From the NCBI GenBank assembly GCA_002413325.1, contig DHWT01000295.1, positions 1 to 34,358 on the forward strand: a stretch of 34,358 nucleotides of DNA, read 5' to 3'. The notes under the pieces are model-generated. The model did no database searches, had not been told where the DNA came from, and saw only the letters and a list, made by a program, of their open reading frames with translations. The first letter of the stretch is position 1, and every line of letters starts with the position of its first letter. Position numbers and translations under genes: made by a program. Shown here in pieces: positions 23,570-31,755 of the stretch. Origin of the DNA: Chitinophagaceae bacterium UBA5175 (lineage in GTDB: Bacteria > Bacteroidota > Bacteroidia > Chitinophagales > Chitinophagaceae).

Positions 23570-23588
23570 ATTTGTTAAGTCTACAAAT
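23570..23588 (-). promoter_or_regulatory. 6-bp dyad adjoining the cysH leader ATG
   Basis: ATTTGT (23588-23583) and ACAAAT (23575-23570) are inverse arms around 7 bases, ending at the base before the leader ATG. It parallels the 8-bp dyad in the same place before the cysM leader, though the sequence differs. Short A/T-rich arms make chance possible. Confidence 0.35.
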
Positions 23589-23596
23589 TTGATGGA

Positions 23597-23604
23597 CAAA
23601 TATA
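23597..23604 (-). promoter_or_regulatory. -7 box (TATATTTG) of the cysH operon promoter
   Basis: Exact TAnnTTTG match on the minus strand. A T-rich run (rather than a clean TTTG) lies at about the -33 distance. The start site would fall about 20 bases before the Cys-rich leader ATG. Confidence 0.6.
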
Positions 23605-23619
23605 GGTCAGGGAATTGAA

Positions 23620-23797
23620 TTAAAAAAATAAGGGGGATTTCTTATTTTTATCCGGGTTGGCTTTTATGATGTATTCTTCGGTTTTGTGCAAATCAAACGC
23701 ATGGTTACCGACAGGTTCAGGCCGGGTATCAAATTCCTGTCAGGATCCGCGACTTCCTTTATGTATTCATCTCCGGTGATGACGTTTTTGATTTTCC
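23620..23797 (-). pseudogene. Possible frameshifted gene remnant between aroQ and the cysH promoter
   Basis: The minus strand reads as protein-like sequence in two overlapping frames. First comes KIKNVITGDEYIKEVADPDR (from about 23797). After a shift near the GACAGGAATTT stretch it continues EFDTRPEPVGNHAFDL and HKTEEYIIKANPDKNKKS to a TAA at 23622-23620. Neither half has a start codon, and the upstream end runs into a stop inside aroQ antisense. I do not recognise the family. It may be a decayed small gene, or ordinary noncoding sequence that happens to read well. Otherwise the 23605-23809 gap holds nothing I can identify. Confidence 0.3.
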
Positions 23798-23809
23798 TAT
23801 ATTTACCGA

Positions 23810-24223
23810 ATGAAGATTGCGATTATCAATGGCCCTAATTTAAACCTGCTGGGTATCCGTGAGCCCGGTATTTACGGCAGGCAGACATTTGAAGATTTTT
23901 TGAAAGGGCTCAGGGAGAAATACCCGGAGGTACAGATCGATTATTTTCAGAGTAATGTGGAAGGGGAACTGGTAACGGAACTCCAGCGGGTCGGTTTCTC
24001 CTACGACGGCGTATTGCTGAATGCCGCGGCCTATACGCATACATCCGTTGCGATCGGCGATGCCGTATCGGCCATCAAAACACCTGTAATAGAAATTCAT
24101 ATCAGTAATATTGCGGCCCGTGAAGAATACCGGCTCCGTTCTTTAATCGCCTCCAAATGTGTGGGCACAATTACCGGGCTCGGCCTGAAGGGGTATGAAC
24201 TGGGGCTTCTTTATTTCCTATAA
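23810..24223 (+). CDS. aroQ: Type II 3-dehydroquinate dehydratase
   Basis: Third step of the shikimate pathway: dehydrates 3-dehydroquinate to 3-dehydroshikimate. Length 137, as expected for the dodecameric type II enzyme. It starts MKIAIINGPNLNLLGIREPG. Catalytic Tyr22 lies in GIYG, Asn71 in LLNAAAYTHTSVAI, and His97 in EIHISNIAAREEYR, all conserved. It is divergent from the cysH operon and its end overlaps the convergent PPIase gene by six bases. The ATG at 23810 is the only start that gives the family N-terminus. Confidence 0.97.
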   Translation: MKIAIINGPNLNLLGIREPGIYGRQTFEDFLKGLREKYPEVQIDYFQSNVEGELVTELQRVGFSYDGVLLNAAAYTHTSVAIGDAVSAIKTPVIEIHISNIAAREEYRLRSLIASKCVGTITGLGLKGYELGLLYFL

Positions 24224-24856
24224 GAAGATCCGCATCATCAGGGCCACTCCATGATCCTGTTTCGGTACTTCCGTCAGTTTGATAATATGCAGCCCGTTTG
24301 CTGACCAGACCATAAATACATCTCCTTTTTTTGCTTTGGCTAGTTTTTGGTCGATGGCTGGTATCACAGATCCCCGGGCTACCCAGCCCAGGTCGCCCCG
24401 GGTGGCTGATTCACCACCCATGGAATAGGTTTGTGCCAGGTGTTCAAAACTATCCTGGTGATTTTTTAGTTTGCTGAGAATGGCATTTCCGATACTGTCT
24501 GCGATCCGGTACCTGAATACCGAGGTATCAATAAAAATCTGGCTGATCTTATAAAATGTATTGGGCAGACGGGCCAGAATCTGTACCAGGAATTTTTGCC
24601 CCTGTATGGTAAATGGACCATACACTTTCCGGAGTACGCCCTTATACGCCAGACTGTCTGCCAGGCTGTTAAATCGGGTTGTCCGGGTAACGACCACGGT
24701 ATCCAGTTTAAATTTTTTCTTTAGAATATCCTTTACATAGAGCGGGGCATTCGGCGATTTTTCAAGTTCGGTTTTTATCGCAGCCATGGTTTTTGGCTGG
24801 CTATATCCGTGCAAGGAATTGATAATCAGTAAAAAAAGGCAAATATATTTCAACAT
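24218..24856 (-). CDS. Exported parvulin-type peptidyl-prolyl isomerase
   Basis: About 212 residues from ATG 24856. A frame opening with TTG at 24877 is possible, but the ATG begins a standard signal peptide MLKYICLFLLIINSLHGYSQ. The C-terminal half carries a PPIC-like domain: LVQILARLPNTFYKISQIFID, then FEHLAQTYSMGGESATRGDLGWVARG, SVIPAIDQKLAKAKKGD, VWSANGLHIIKLTE. SurA/PrsA-like proteins fold outer-membrane or secreted proteins in the periplasm. It is shorter than SurA and has a single parvulin domain. Convergent with aroQ (six-base overlap). Confidence 0.85.
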   Translation of the reverse strand: MLKYICLFLLIINSLHGYSQPKTMAAIKTELEKSPNAPLYVKDILKKKFKLDTVVVTRTTRFNSLADSLAYKGVLRKVYGPFTIQGQKFLVQILARLPNTFYKISQIFIDTSVFRYRIADSIGNAILSKLKNHQDSFEHLAQTYSMGGESATRGDLGWVARGSVIPAIDQKLAKAKKGDVFMVWSANGLHIIKLTEVPKQDHGVALMMRIFL

Positions 24857-24939
24857 ATCCCGGTGTTCAGGTTGCAAATATAGGCAGGCCCTGCCAACCG
24901 TCCCCGCAACAATTCCCCTTCCCGGATCGTTTTTTGCTT

Positions 24940-24944
24940 GGAGG
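24940..24944 (+). promoter_or_regulatory. Shine-Dalgarno-like GGAGG
   Basis: GGAGG eight bases before the ATG at 24953 supports that start over the TTG at 24938, which overlaps the motif. Such a clear SD is unusual among the genes in this window. Confidence 0.5.
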
Positions 24945-24952
24945 ATTCATAT

Positions 24953-25612
24953 ATGAAGCGAGTCTTGTTTTTTTTAATGCTTTTCACTGCGGGCGCGGGT
25001 TACTCACAACCGGGATCCTATATTATCGGCGTAAAAGGGGACACCCTGAATCTGGTGGATTCCAGGAATATGAAACAGGGTAAATGGGTGATCCGGGTGG
25101 ATGAACTGAGGGGTGAAACGGGCTATGAGGAAGAAGGGGTGTTTAAGAATAACCGGAAAGAGGGTACCTGGCGGATTTACAGCCTCGACGGAGATTTGAC
25201 CGGTCTTGAGTTTTACCGTTGGGGAAATAAAGATGGCGTCTGTCAGTATTTCAACAGCTCCGGTGCCCTGGTCCGAGAAGAAGGCTGGCGTGCACTGAAC
25301 CCGGATAAATTATATGATACACTGGAGATAGAAGATATAGATCATCTCAACGAATATAAAACCGTCATTGTGAAAAATGAAGGGGTTGCCATCCGTAATG
25401 GCACCTGGAAGTTTTATGATCCTTCCACCGGAATGGTTAATAAAACACAGACCTATACCATGGGTAAACTGGAAACCCCCAGGAGCGATCCGGCGGCTGA
25501 TTCCACAAAAATTGCCGGCAGGACCATGGTGAAGCCTAAAGAAGTGCAGGATTTTGAAAAGAAAAATGCAGGGAAAAAGAAGATAAGAGTCCGGGATGGG
25601 GCTACGGACTAA
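24953..25612 (+). CDS. Exported MORN/YwqK-like repeat protein
   Basis: About 219 residues from ATG 24953. The signal peptide MKRVLFFLMLFTAGAGYSQ is clear. The body contains loose MORN-like units: QGKWVIRVDE, EGTWRIYSLDGD, EEEGVFKNNRK and NGTWKFYDPSTG. These match the 'toxin-antitoxin YwqK' label often given to Bacteroidota proteins, usually without any toxin partner, and none is seen here. The C-terminus is charged (KKNAGKKKIRVRDGA). Probably periplasmic or surface associated. Function unknown. The tail overlaps the convergent CNNM gene by four bases. Confidence 0.75.
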   Translation: MKRVLFFLMLFTAGAGYSQPGSYIIGVKGDTLNLVDSRNMKQGKWVIRVDELRGETGYEEEGVFKNNRKEGTWRIYSLDGDLTGLEFYRWGNKDGVCQYFNSSGALVREEGWRALNPDKLYDTLEIEDIDHLNEYKTVIVKNEGVAIRNGTWKFYDPSTGMVNKTQTYTMGKLETPRSDPAADSTKIAGRTMVKPKEVQDFEKKNAGKKKIRVRDGATD

Positions 25613-26901
25613 CCCGCTTTCGAAGCTTCCTGATTTACCTGGACGAGTACTTTGTCGATGCGTTGCGCATCCATATCCACTATTTCGAATTTAAAATCTT
25701 TCCACTCCATTTTTTCGCCCGTCCTGGGTATATGTTCCAGCTGGTGCAGGATAAAGCCGGCCAGGGTATCAAATTCATGTTCCCCTACATTCATCCATTC
25801 GGTTTTATCAAAATGAACGAGAAAATCGTAAAAAGGTATTTGGGCATCCACCAGGAACGAGCCGTCATCGCGTTTGACGATTTCATAATCTGCTATGTCC
25901 GGCTGCGGAATATCGCCGATTAATGCTTCGAGGATATCATTCAGCGTTATCAATCCGAGCAAACTCCCGTATTCATCCACAATGCAGCAACTGTGGGTTT
26001 TCGTCTCTTTGAATTTTTCGAGTACCTGGTAGGCTGTATTGTTTTCCGGAACAAAAAAAGCCGGTGTCATCATATCTTTGAAAGGTGTTGAATCTTCGGC
26101 TGTGTACATGACTTTGATCGTTACCATCCCCTTGATATTATCAATCTCCCCGTCACAAACCGGGTAAACGGAATGGGGCTCCCTTAATATTTTTTCTTTG
26201 ATCATCTCTTCGGTTTCATTCAGGTCGAACCAGATGATATCACTGCGGTGCGTCATCAGGGACGTTATATTCCGGTCACCGAGGTGAAACACCCGTTCTA
26301 TGATTTCCTGTTCTGCTTCATCAATGGTTCCCTGTTCTGTCCCCTCACTGATGATGGCTTTGATTTCATCTTCCGTTACATTGCCTTCCGGGGAGGGCTT
26401 GAAGGAAAACAGAACGATAAAACGATTGCTCAGCCAGTTTAATAAAGCGACCATGGGGTATCCGATCTGCGAGAAAACTTTCATGGGTCCGGCCGCGATC
26501 CGTGCAATACGTTCCGCTTTCAGCAGGCCCAGCCGCTTCGGTATCAGCTCTCCGAAAAGAATGGAAAGAAAAGTGACAATGACCATGATAAGTCCCGTTG
26601 CGATATTGCCGGCGTACCGTTGCAGGTAAGGGATTTTTTTAATAGAAGGTATGAGGTACTCGCTGAATTTTTCTCCTGAATAATAACCCGTTATAATAGC
26701 GATCAGGGTGATGCCGATTTGGGCGGTAGAAAGAAAGAGCTGCGGGTTTTCAGTCAGGTGCAGGGCGGCTTTGGCCCTGAGATCTCCCTTGGAAGACATG
26801 TCCTCCAGTTTTGATTTCCTGGCAGATACCAGGGCGATCTCTGCCATAACAAACAAGCCATTCAAAAAAATTAAACAGAAGAGAATGAATAATTCCAGCA
26901 T
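25609..26901 (-). CDS. CNNM/CorC (HlyC/TlyC-like) membrane protein with CBS pair
   Basis: Protein of 430 residues. The N-terminal DUF21 domain (about 1-185) has membrane segments such as FILFCLIFLNGLFVMAEIALVSARKSKLE and GLIMVIVTFLSILFGELIPKRLGL. A CBS pair follows (LMTHRSDIIWFDLNET through VDEYGSLLGLITLNDILEALIGD, about 215-335). The CorC_HlyC domain comes last (FDTLAGFILHQLEHIPRTGEKMEW). Family members are Mg2+/divalent-cation exporters or efflux regulators; the name 'hemolysin' is historical. It lies seven bases after the PAP2 gene, so they likely form an operon. All three domains are intact. Confidence 0.93.
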   Translation of the reverse strand: MLELFILFCLIFLNGLFVMAEIALVSARKSKLEDMSSKGDLRAKAALHLTENPQLFLSTAQIGITLIAIITGYYSGEKFSEYLIPSIKKIPYLQRYAGNIATGLIMVIVTFLSILFGELIPKRLGLLKAERIARIAAGPMKVFSQIGYPMVALLNWLSNRFIVLFSFKPSPEGNVTEDEIKAIISEGTEQGTIDEAEQEIIERVFHLGDRNITSLMTHRSDIIWFDLNETEEMIKEKILREPHSVYPVCDGEIDNIKGMVTIKVMYTAEDSTPFKDMMTPAFFVPENNTAYQVLEKFKETKTHSCCIVDEYGSLLGLITLNDILEALIGDIPQPDIADYEIVKRDDGSFLVDAQIPFYDFLVHFDKTEWMNVGEHEFDTLAGFILHQLEHIPRTGEKMEWKDFKFEIVDMDAQRIDKVLVQVNQEASKAG

Positions 26902-26908
26902 GCCGATC

Positions 26909-27514
26909 TTACTTTAAAGGGAGGGTTCCAAACTGCTTTCTGAAAAACACACTCATCCCATAACCAATGACGCTTCCCATGACCGCTCCGCCGGTTATAT
27001 CCAGCGGATAATGAACCCCTACATATACCTGGGCATAACTGATCATGAAGGCCCACAGAAACAACAGCCATCGCCAGGACCCGGTTTGATTTAAAGTTAT
27101 AAAAATAAACCATGCAGCGGCGAAATGATTCGTTGCATGTGAAGAAGTAAAGCTTGAACTCTGCGGACAATAATTAACCAGTACCCGCACCTGGTCCATC
27201 ATATCCGGATTTCTGCAGGGCCTGTAGCGAAAAATAATCATTTTGATCAGTGAACTGCTGAACAGGTCGCTGATGATGGCAGTCATAATCAGGCTAAGGG
27301 CCCACCAGCCCCCTTTTCGCCTGAAATTATACAGGGCAAATACCAGCAGGAACAAATAAAAAGGATACCAGAATTCCTGTTGTCGCACAAAGGGGAAAAC
27401 CTGGTCCAAAAAAGGGTTTATCCAAACCTGGTTCATTTTATGAAACAGCCAATGATCAAATTGCAATAAAGGTTTTAATATAGCCGGGTGTAACAAGCCA
27501 AGGAGTAAAATCAT
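26909..27514 (-). CDS. PAP2-family membrane phosphatase
   Basis: Integral membrane phosphatase of 201 residues with about five to six spans. Motif 1 is KMIIFRYRP (Lys91-Pro99), motif 2 SSHATNHF (His126), and motif 3 AQVYVGVHYPLD with His168 and Asp172. The usual Arg of motif 3 is Gln162 here. Substrates of such enzymes include undecaprenyl-PP, phosphatidylglycerol phosphate and lipid A phosphates; the sequence does not decide. Divergent from the sulfatase gene by 45 bases, which must hold both promoters. Cotranscribed with the CNNM gene. Confidence 0.88.
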   Translation of the reverse strand: MILLLGLLHPAILKPLLQFDHWLFHKMNQVWINPFLDQVFPFVRQQEFWYPFYLFLLVFALYNFRRKGGWWALSLIMTAIISDLFSSSLIKMIIFRYRPCRNPDMMDQVRVLVNYCPQSSSFTSSHATNHFAAAWFIFITLNQTGSWRWLLFLWAFMISYAQVYVGVHYPLDITGGAVMGSVIGYGMSVFFRKQFGTLPLK

Positions 27515-27559
27515 GATTGCAGAATAATTCCTCTAATTTTAATCCCCATATTCAAGATT

Positions 27560-29548
27560 ATGTTTACAAGGCTAAAGATACCTAAATTGATCCGTTGGAT
27601 TTTTGTCACAGGTGTTATTTTTTTACTATGGATGGGCATCCTGCGGCTGATTTTTTATTTTGCTTTCAATCATGCCGGAAATCCCCTGTCCACTTTGGGA
27701 AGCAGTTTCCTGCTTGGTTTTCGTTTTGACCTGAAAATGGTTTGTTTTTTTTTGGAATTTTTACTGCTCGCCGGGGCACTGAACGTTTCAGATCCTTTTA
27801 TTTCAAATCGTTCCCGAAATGTTTTTTTTGTCCTGATGGCCATAGCCTGCCTGGCAACCGGTTTTTTTTATACCCTGGATTTTGCACATTATAGTTATCT
27901 CAACCTGCGGCTCAGTGCCAGCGTGCTGAACTACCTGCAGGATGCCCGTATTTCCCTGACCCTGGTATGGCAGAACTACCCGGTTATACGCATGTTACTG
28001 GCCATTCTGGCCGTAAGTTTTTTCATGTGGCGGCTGCTGGTCCGTTCCTACCGGATCATTGCCCGCACCCCTGAAAGAAGCAGGAAAAGCAAGAAATGGA
28101 TCTGGGTGTTGGTTACGTTCATGCTCCTGGGGATGGGTATTTTTGGGAATTTCGGTCAGTTTAATCTGAGGTGGAGCCAGGCGTTCAGCCTGGGCAATGA
28201 CTACCGGGCCAACCTGGCATTAAATCCGTTTCAGTCATTTTTCAGCAGTTTGAAATTCAGGAAATCTGGGTTTAATCCGGAAGAAGTCAGAAAAGCCTAC
28301 CCGGTACTCAGGCCTTATTTTGGATTTAAGGGCGACTCACTGAACCTGGATTATGAACGCATCGTAAACCAGCCGGCTCCTGCAGTGAAACCGAATATTG
28401 TGGTTGTTATCTGCGAATCGTTCAGCGCCTATAAAAGTTCCATGTGGGGAAATCCGTTGAACACCACGCCATTCTTTAAGTCGATGTGTGATCAGGGTAT
28501 TTTTTTTGACCGGTGTTTTACGCCGTCCTATGGAACGGCCCGGGGCGTCTGGGCCGTGCTCACCGGCATACCGGATGTTGGCCAGGCCAATAGTACCACC
28601 AGCCGTAACCCGGGGGCAGTGGATCAGCACTCGATTATCAATGATTTCCGGGGTTATGATAAAAATTATTTTATCGGGGGAAGTGCCAGCTGGGCAAATA
28701 TCAGGGGACTGCTTGATAATAATATCGAAGGGCTGCACCTGTATGAGCAGGAGAATTATAAGGCACCCAAGGTGGATGTATGGGGCATCAGCGATAAAAA
28801 CCTGTTTCTGGAAGCCAACGAGGTATTGAAAAAAAATACAGAACCGTTTTTTGCCATCATCCAGACGGCCGATAACCACCGGCCTTATACCATACCGGCA
28901 GAAGACCAGGCCGAATTCCATAAGAAGGTTGTGCCGGCAGATTCGCTCAGGGAGTTCGGATTTGATACCAATGATGAGATGAACGCATTCCGTTATACGG
29001 ATTTCAGTTTTCAGAAATTTATAGAAGCCGCAAAACAGGAGAAATATTTTGCCAATACCATTTTCGTATTTGTGGGCGACCATGGCATTGCAGGCAATTC
29101 AGCTAACATGTTTCCACGGGCATGGACAGACGAAAGACTGGGTAATATGCATGTTCCTTTGCTTTTTTATTCACCTTCCCTGTTGTTGCCGAAGCGGATT
29201 CATGAATTTGTTTCCCAGCTTGATTTGCTGCCCACAGCGGCGGGGCTTGCTAAAATAAGTTATCGCAATACGACCCTGGGCAGGGACTTGCTGGATACAG
29301 CCTATAACCCGGCAAAGGCATTTGCATTTATGTATGATCCGGACCAGGGTTACCTGGATCTGGTTATGGGGAGCTACCTGTACCGGACCAACCTGAATAC
29401 ACACAAGGAATTTATGTACTCAGTTACCGGGAATGATCCCGTTCATCCGGCGGCCATCCCGGATACGCTCCGTAAAATGTCGGTTCTCACGAAAGCTTTT
29501 TATGAAACATCCAGATTTATGTTACTGAACAATAAAAAGAAATCATAA
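27560..29548 (+). CDS. LTA-synthase-like inner-membrane sulfatase/phosphotransferase
   Basis: Protein of 662 residues: about five N-terminal membrane spans (13-205), a linker, then a periplasmic alkaline-phosphatase-fold domain from about 278. Metal and active-site residues are Glu286 in VVVICESFSAYKSS, the likely Thr326 nucleophile in PSYGTARGVW, His440 in ADNHRPY, and Asp507-His508 in FVGDHG. This is the architecture of LtaS/OpgB/EptA-like enzymes that transfer phosphoglycerol or phosphoethanolamine to lipids or glycans. The acceptor is unknown. The preceding PAP2 gene is divergent and the following lipoprotein gene starts eight bases downstream, so it is probably an envelope-glycan operon. 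Confidence 0.9.
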   Translation: MFTRLKIPKLIRWIFVTGVIFLLWMGILRLIFYFAFNHAGNPLSTLGSSFLLGFRFDLKMVCFFLEFLLLAGALNVSDPFISNRSRNVFFVLMAIACLATGFFYTLDFAHYSYLNLRLSASVLNYLQDARISLTLVWQNYPVIRMLLAILAVSFFMWRLLVRSYRIIARTPERSRKSKKWIWVLVTFMLLGMGIFGNFGQFNLRWSQAFSLGNDYRANLALNPFQSFFSSLKFRKSGFNPEEVRKAYPVLRPYFGFKGDSLNLDYERIVNQPAPAVKPNIVVVICESFSAYKSSMWGNPLNTTPFFKSMCDQGIFFDRCFTPSYGTARGVWAVLTGIPDVGQANSTTSRNPGAVDQHSIINDFRGYDKNYFIGGSASWANIRGLLDNNIEGLHLYEQENYKAPKVDVWGISDKNLFLEANEVLKKNTEPFFAIIQTADNHRPYTIPAEDQAEFHKKVVPADSLREFGFDTNDEMNAFRYTDFSFQKFIEAAKQEKYFANTIFVFVGDHGIAGNSANMFPRAWTDERLGNMHVPLLFYSPSLLLPKRIHEFVSQLDLLPTAAGLAKISYRNTTLGRDLLDTAYNPAKAFAFMYDPDQGYLDLVMGSYLYRTNLNTHKEFMYSVTGNDPVHPAAIPDTLRKMSVLTKAFYETSRFMLLNNKKKS

Positions 29549-29556
29549 CCTGCCGC

Positions 29557-31605
29557 ATGCCCAACCATGCAAAAACCTGCCTGTTTTTCATATGGCTCTT
29601 TGTTTCCTGCGGAGAGGCATTCCGGGAAAAACTGCCCGGCAGGGAAAGCAGGCTGCAGAAAATAACCATTACCCCGGACCAGGTTTTTGACCTGAGTGGT
29701 TATGCCGGCGGTGGAGACAACAGCCCATATCATCTCTTTGATGAGAATGCGTTTGTCGATCCCCGTTATGATAATCCCGGGGATGCTTTTATTCCCGTCA
29801 CCAATTGCCAGCCCCTGAACCATCCGGCTATATACTTTCATGGCGCTGAAGGCAACCGGATTGTAGTGGACCTGCGGATTCCCTATGCAGTCAGGGAAAT
29901 ATACCTCTACGACCGCTCCCTCGTGGCAGACAGCTGCTGGATTTATGCGGGCAACCTTAAAAAATGGGAAAAGATTTCCTCTTTTACAACCGTTTCACAA
30001 ACCGGCAGCTGGGGATGGAAAAAGATCAGCCTGGACCGGGATACACGTTTTGTAATGATCCGGTTCAGCAGTTTTGAAACTGCCATCACAGAAATGGTTC
30101 TGTACGGGGTTCCCCTGCAGCCGGTTCCGGGACCGGATCATTTTTCGATCCATAAGGGGCTGACCACGACCCCGCTGGATCAGTTCCTGGGTGTGAACTA
30201 TATTATGGAAACAGAACCCCGCTGGTTAATGCCGTTTCACTACAGCAGGCTTTATAATTTCGCATTGGATTATGATAACGATACCAGCCGGGACGAACGG
30301 TTGGTCCGCTTCAATATGCTGCATTATGGATATTACAACAGGGAAAAAGGCAGGTATGTTTTTGATATCGACACCATTCAGCATATCAATCAGGGCAATA
30401 TCTGGTTTAGCATCCGGGGGGTATCGAAATGGATGAGTGACCTGGGTTTTAGCGATAAGGACCGGCCCATGAACCATCCGTCGCTTAATTCGGAAGATCC
30501 GGCCAGTTATTCCAGGCATGCCGCAATGATGTGGCATATGGCTGCTTTCTTCGGATATCATCATGTGGATACGAACCTCCTTTCACTGTCCCACGAACCC
30601 CGTCAGTCAGGTCGCGGTTCTATGAGCCTTTATGAAAACGGTAATGAGGAAGACGCGAACTGGGTGGGGAATAAATATTGCAGCCCTTATGAGTATTTTG
30701 CCCAAAGTTCCGCGGACTGGGACGGGGATGAAGGCAGACTGGGAGCGCGCTCCGGAATACACACCGCTGACCCGCAGGCACGCCTGATGATGAGCGGGCT
30801 GACAGGTCTGGATACCAACCGGGTTAAAGTGTACAAATTCCTGTCGGAGAACCTGCGCGACGACCATAAATTTATCTGGCAGGGGGGCATCCAATATCAT
30901 TATTATACAAACCGGGGAGGAAAGGGAATTTCCCCTGAAGCAGATTCCATGCGTTGGAAACTGGCCCGTGTAGCTGATTGTAGTTATCGCCTGGCACCGG
31001 ATGTGAAATGTTTTCTGGGTGAAAACGGGTATGATAAGTCGCCCTTATCCTGGCAGGCAACACCCCTGATTCCCGGATTATCCATGCCCCAGAGCCAGGG
31101 AATCATGCTGCTCCGATCAGTAAACGCGACTTTCTTTTCGGGTTTTGATGCCTATATCTTATACTGGTTGCGGGACGGATACCGGGAAGATGAGCCACAG
31201 GCCTACCTGACCAGTGGCATCCTGCGAACCCAGCCCGACGGGAAAACCAAAGTTTATCCCGGCTGGTATTATATCAGCACCCTGGTAAAACGGCTGGGAA
31301 AATACAGGCCCGACAAAGTGATCCGGGAAACCGGGGATGCCTGGGTATACCAGTACCGGCATGTGTTGTATCCGGATTCCATTGCTTATTTTGTGTACAA
31401 GCCGACTGTTAACGGGGGCCGCCTGGCTAATTATACCCTGCAAACCGGCAAAACAGCAGGGAACAGGGTTCGCGCAGTCAGTTTCCTGGATGATTCAGAC
31501 CTGGGCAAAGAAGAAATGCTCCCGGTATCAGATGGAAAAGTCAATGTGCCGGTTGAAGAAAAACCCCTGTTGATTTTATGCAAAACCCTGCCTGCGGGAA
31601 AATAA
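29557..31605 (+). CDS. Putative lipoprotein with clan GH-A-like glycosidase domain
   Basis: Protein of 682 residues. The N-terminus MPNHAKTCLFFIWLFVSC is a short lipoprotein signal ending at Cys18. Residues about 35-190 resemble a jelly-roll or F5/8-type carbohydrate-binding module (RIVVDLRIPYAVREIYLYD). The central part looks like a TIM barrel of clan GH-A, with GNEEDANW (Asn363-Glu364, candidate acid/base), WQGGIQYHYYTN, and LGENGYD (Glu489, candidate nucleophile). The C-terminal part is beta-rich. I cannot place it in a GH family. It directly follows the LTA-synthase-like gene, so a role in envelope or exported glycan turnover is inferred. Confidence 0.65.
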   Translation: MPNHAKTCLFFIWLFVSCGEAFREKLPGRESRLQKITITPDQVFDLSGYAGGGDNSPYHLFDENAFVDPRYDNPGDAFIPVTNCQPLNHPAIYFHGAEGNRIVVDLRIPYAVREIYLYDRSLVADSCWIYAGNLKKWEKISSFTTVSQTGSWGWKKISLDRDTRFVMIRFSSFETAITEMVLYGVPLQPVPGPDHFSIHKGLTTTPLDQFLGVNYIMETEPRWLMPFHYSRLYNFALDYDNDTSRDERLVRFNMLHYGYYNREKGRYVFDIDTIQHINQGNIWFSIRGVSKWMSDLGFSDKDRPMNHPSLNSEDPASYSRHAAMMWHMAAFFGYHHVDTNLLSLSHEPRQSGRGSMSLYENGNEEDANWVGNKYCSPYEYFAQSSADWDGDEGRLGARSGIHTADPQARLMMSGLTGLDTNRVKVYKFLSENLRDDHKFIWQGGIQYHYYTNRGGKGISPEADSMRWKLARVADCSYRLAPDVKCFLGENGYDKSPLSWQATPLIPGLSMPQSQGIMLLRSVNATFFSGFDAYILYWLRDGYREDEPQAYLTSGILRTQPDGKTKVYPGWYYISTLVKRLGKYRPDKVIRETGDAWVYQYRHVLYPDSIAYFVYKPTVNGGRLANYTLQTGKTAGNRVRAVSFLDDSDLGKEEMLPVSDGKVNVPVEEKPLLILCKTLPAGK

Positions 31606-31755
31606 TTTTTCCGGGGGGATGCATGATAAATGATCCCGTTCATTTAATACTTATTTTACGGAATGCAAAGCAATTAGTGGCACGGCAGATGTCTGAATCT
31701 TTATTTTAGGAAAAAATTGCATGAACCGGCCTGTACCGGCCCTTATTTTAACCGG

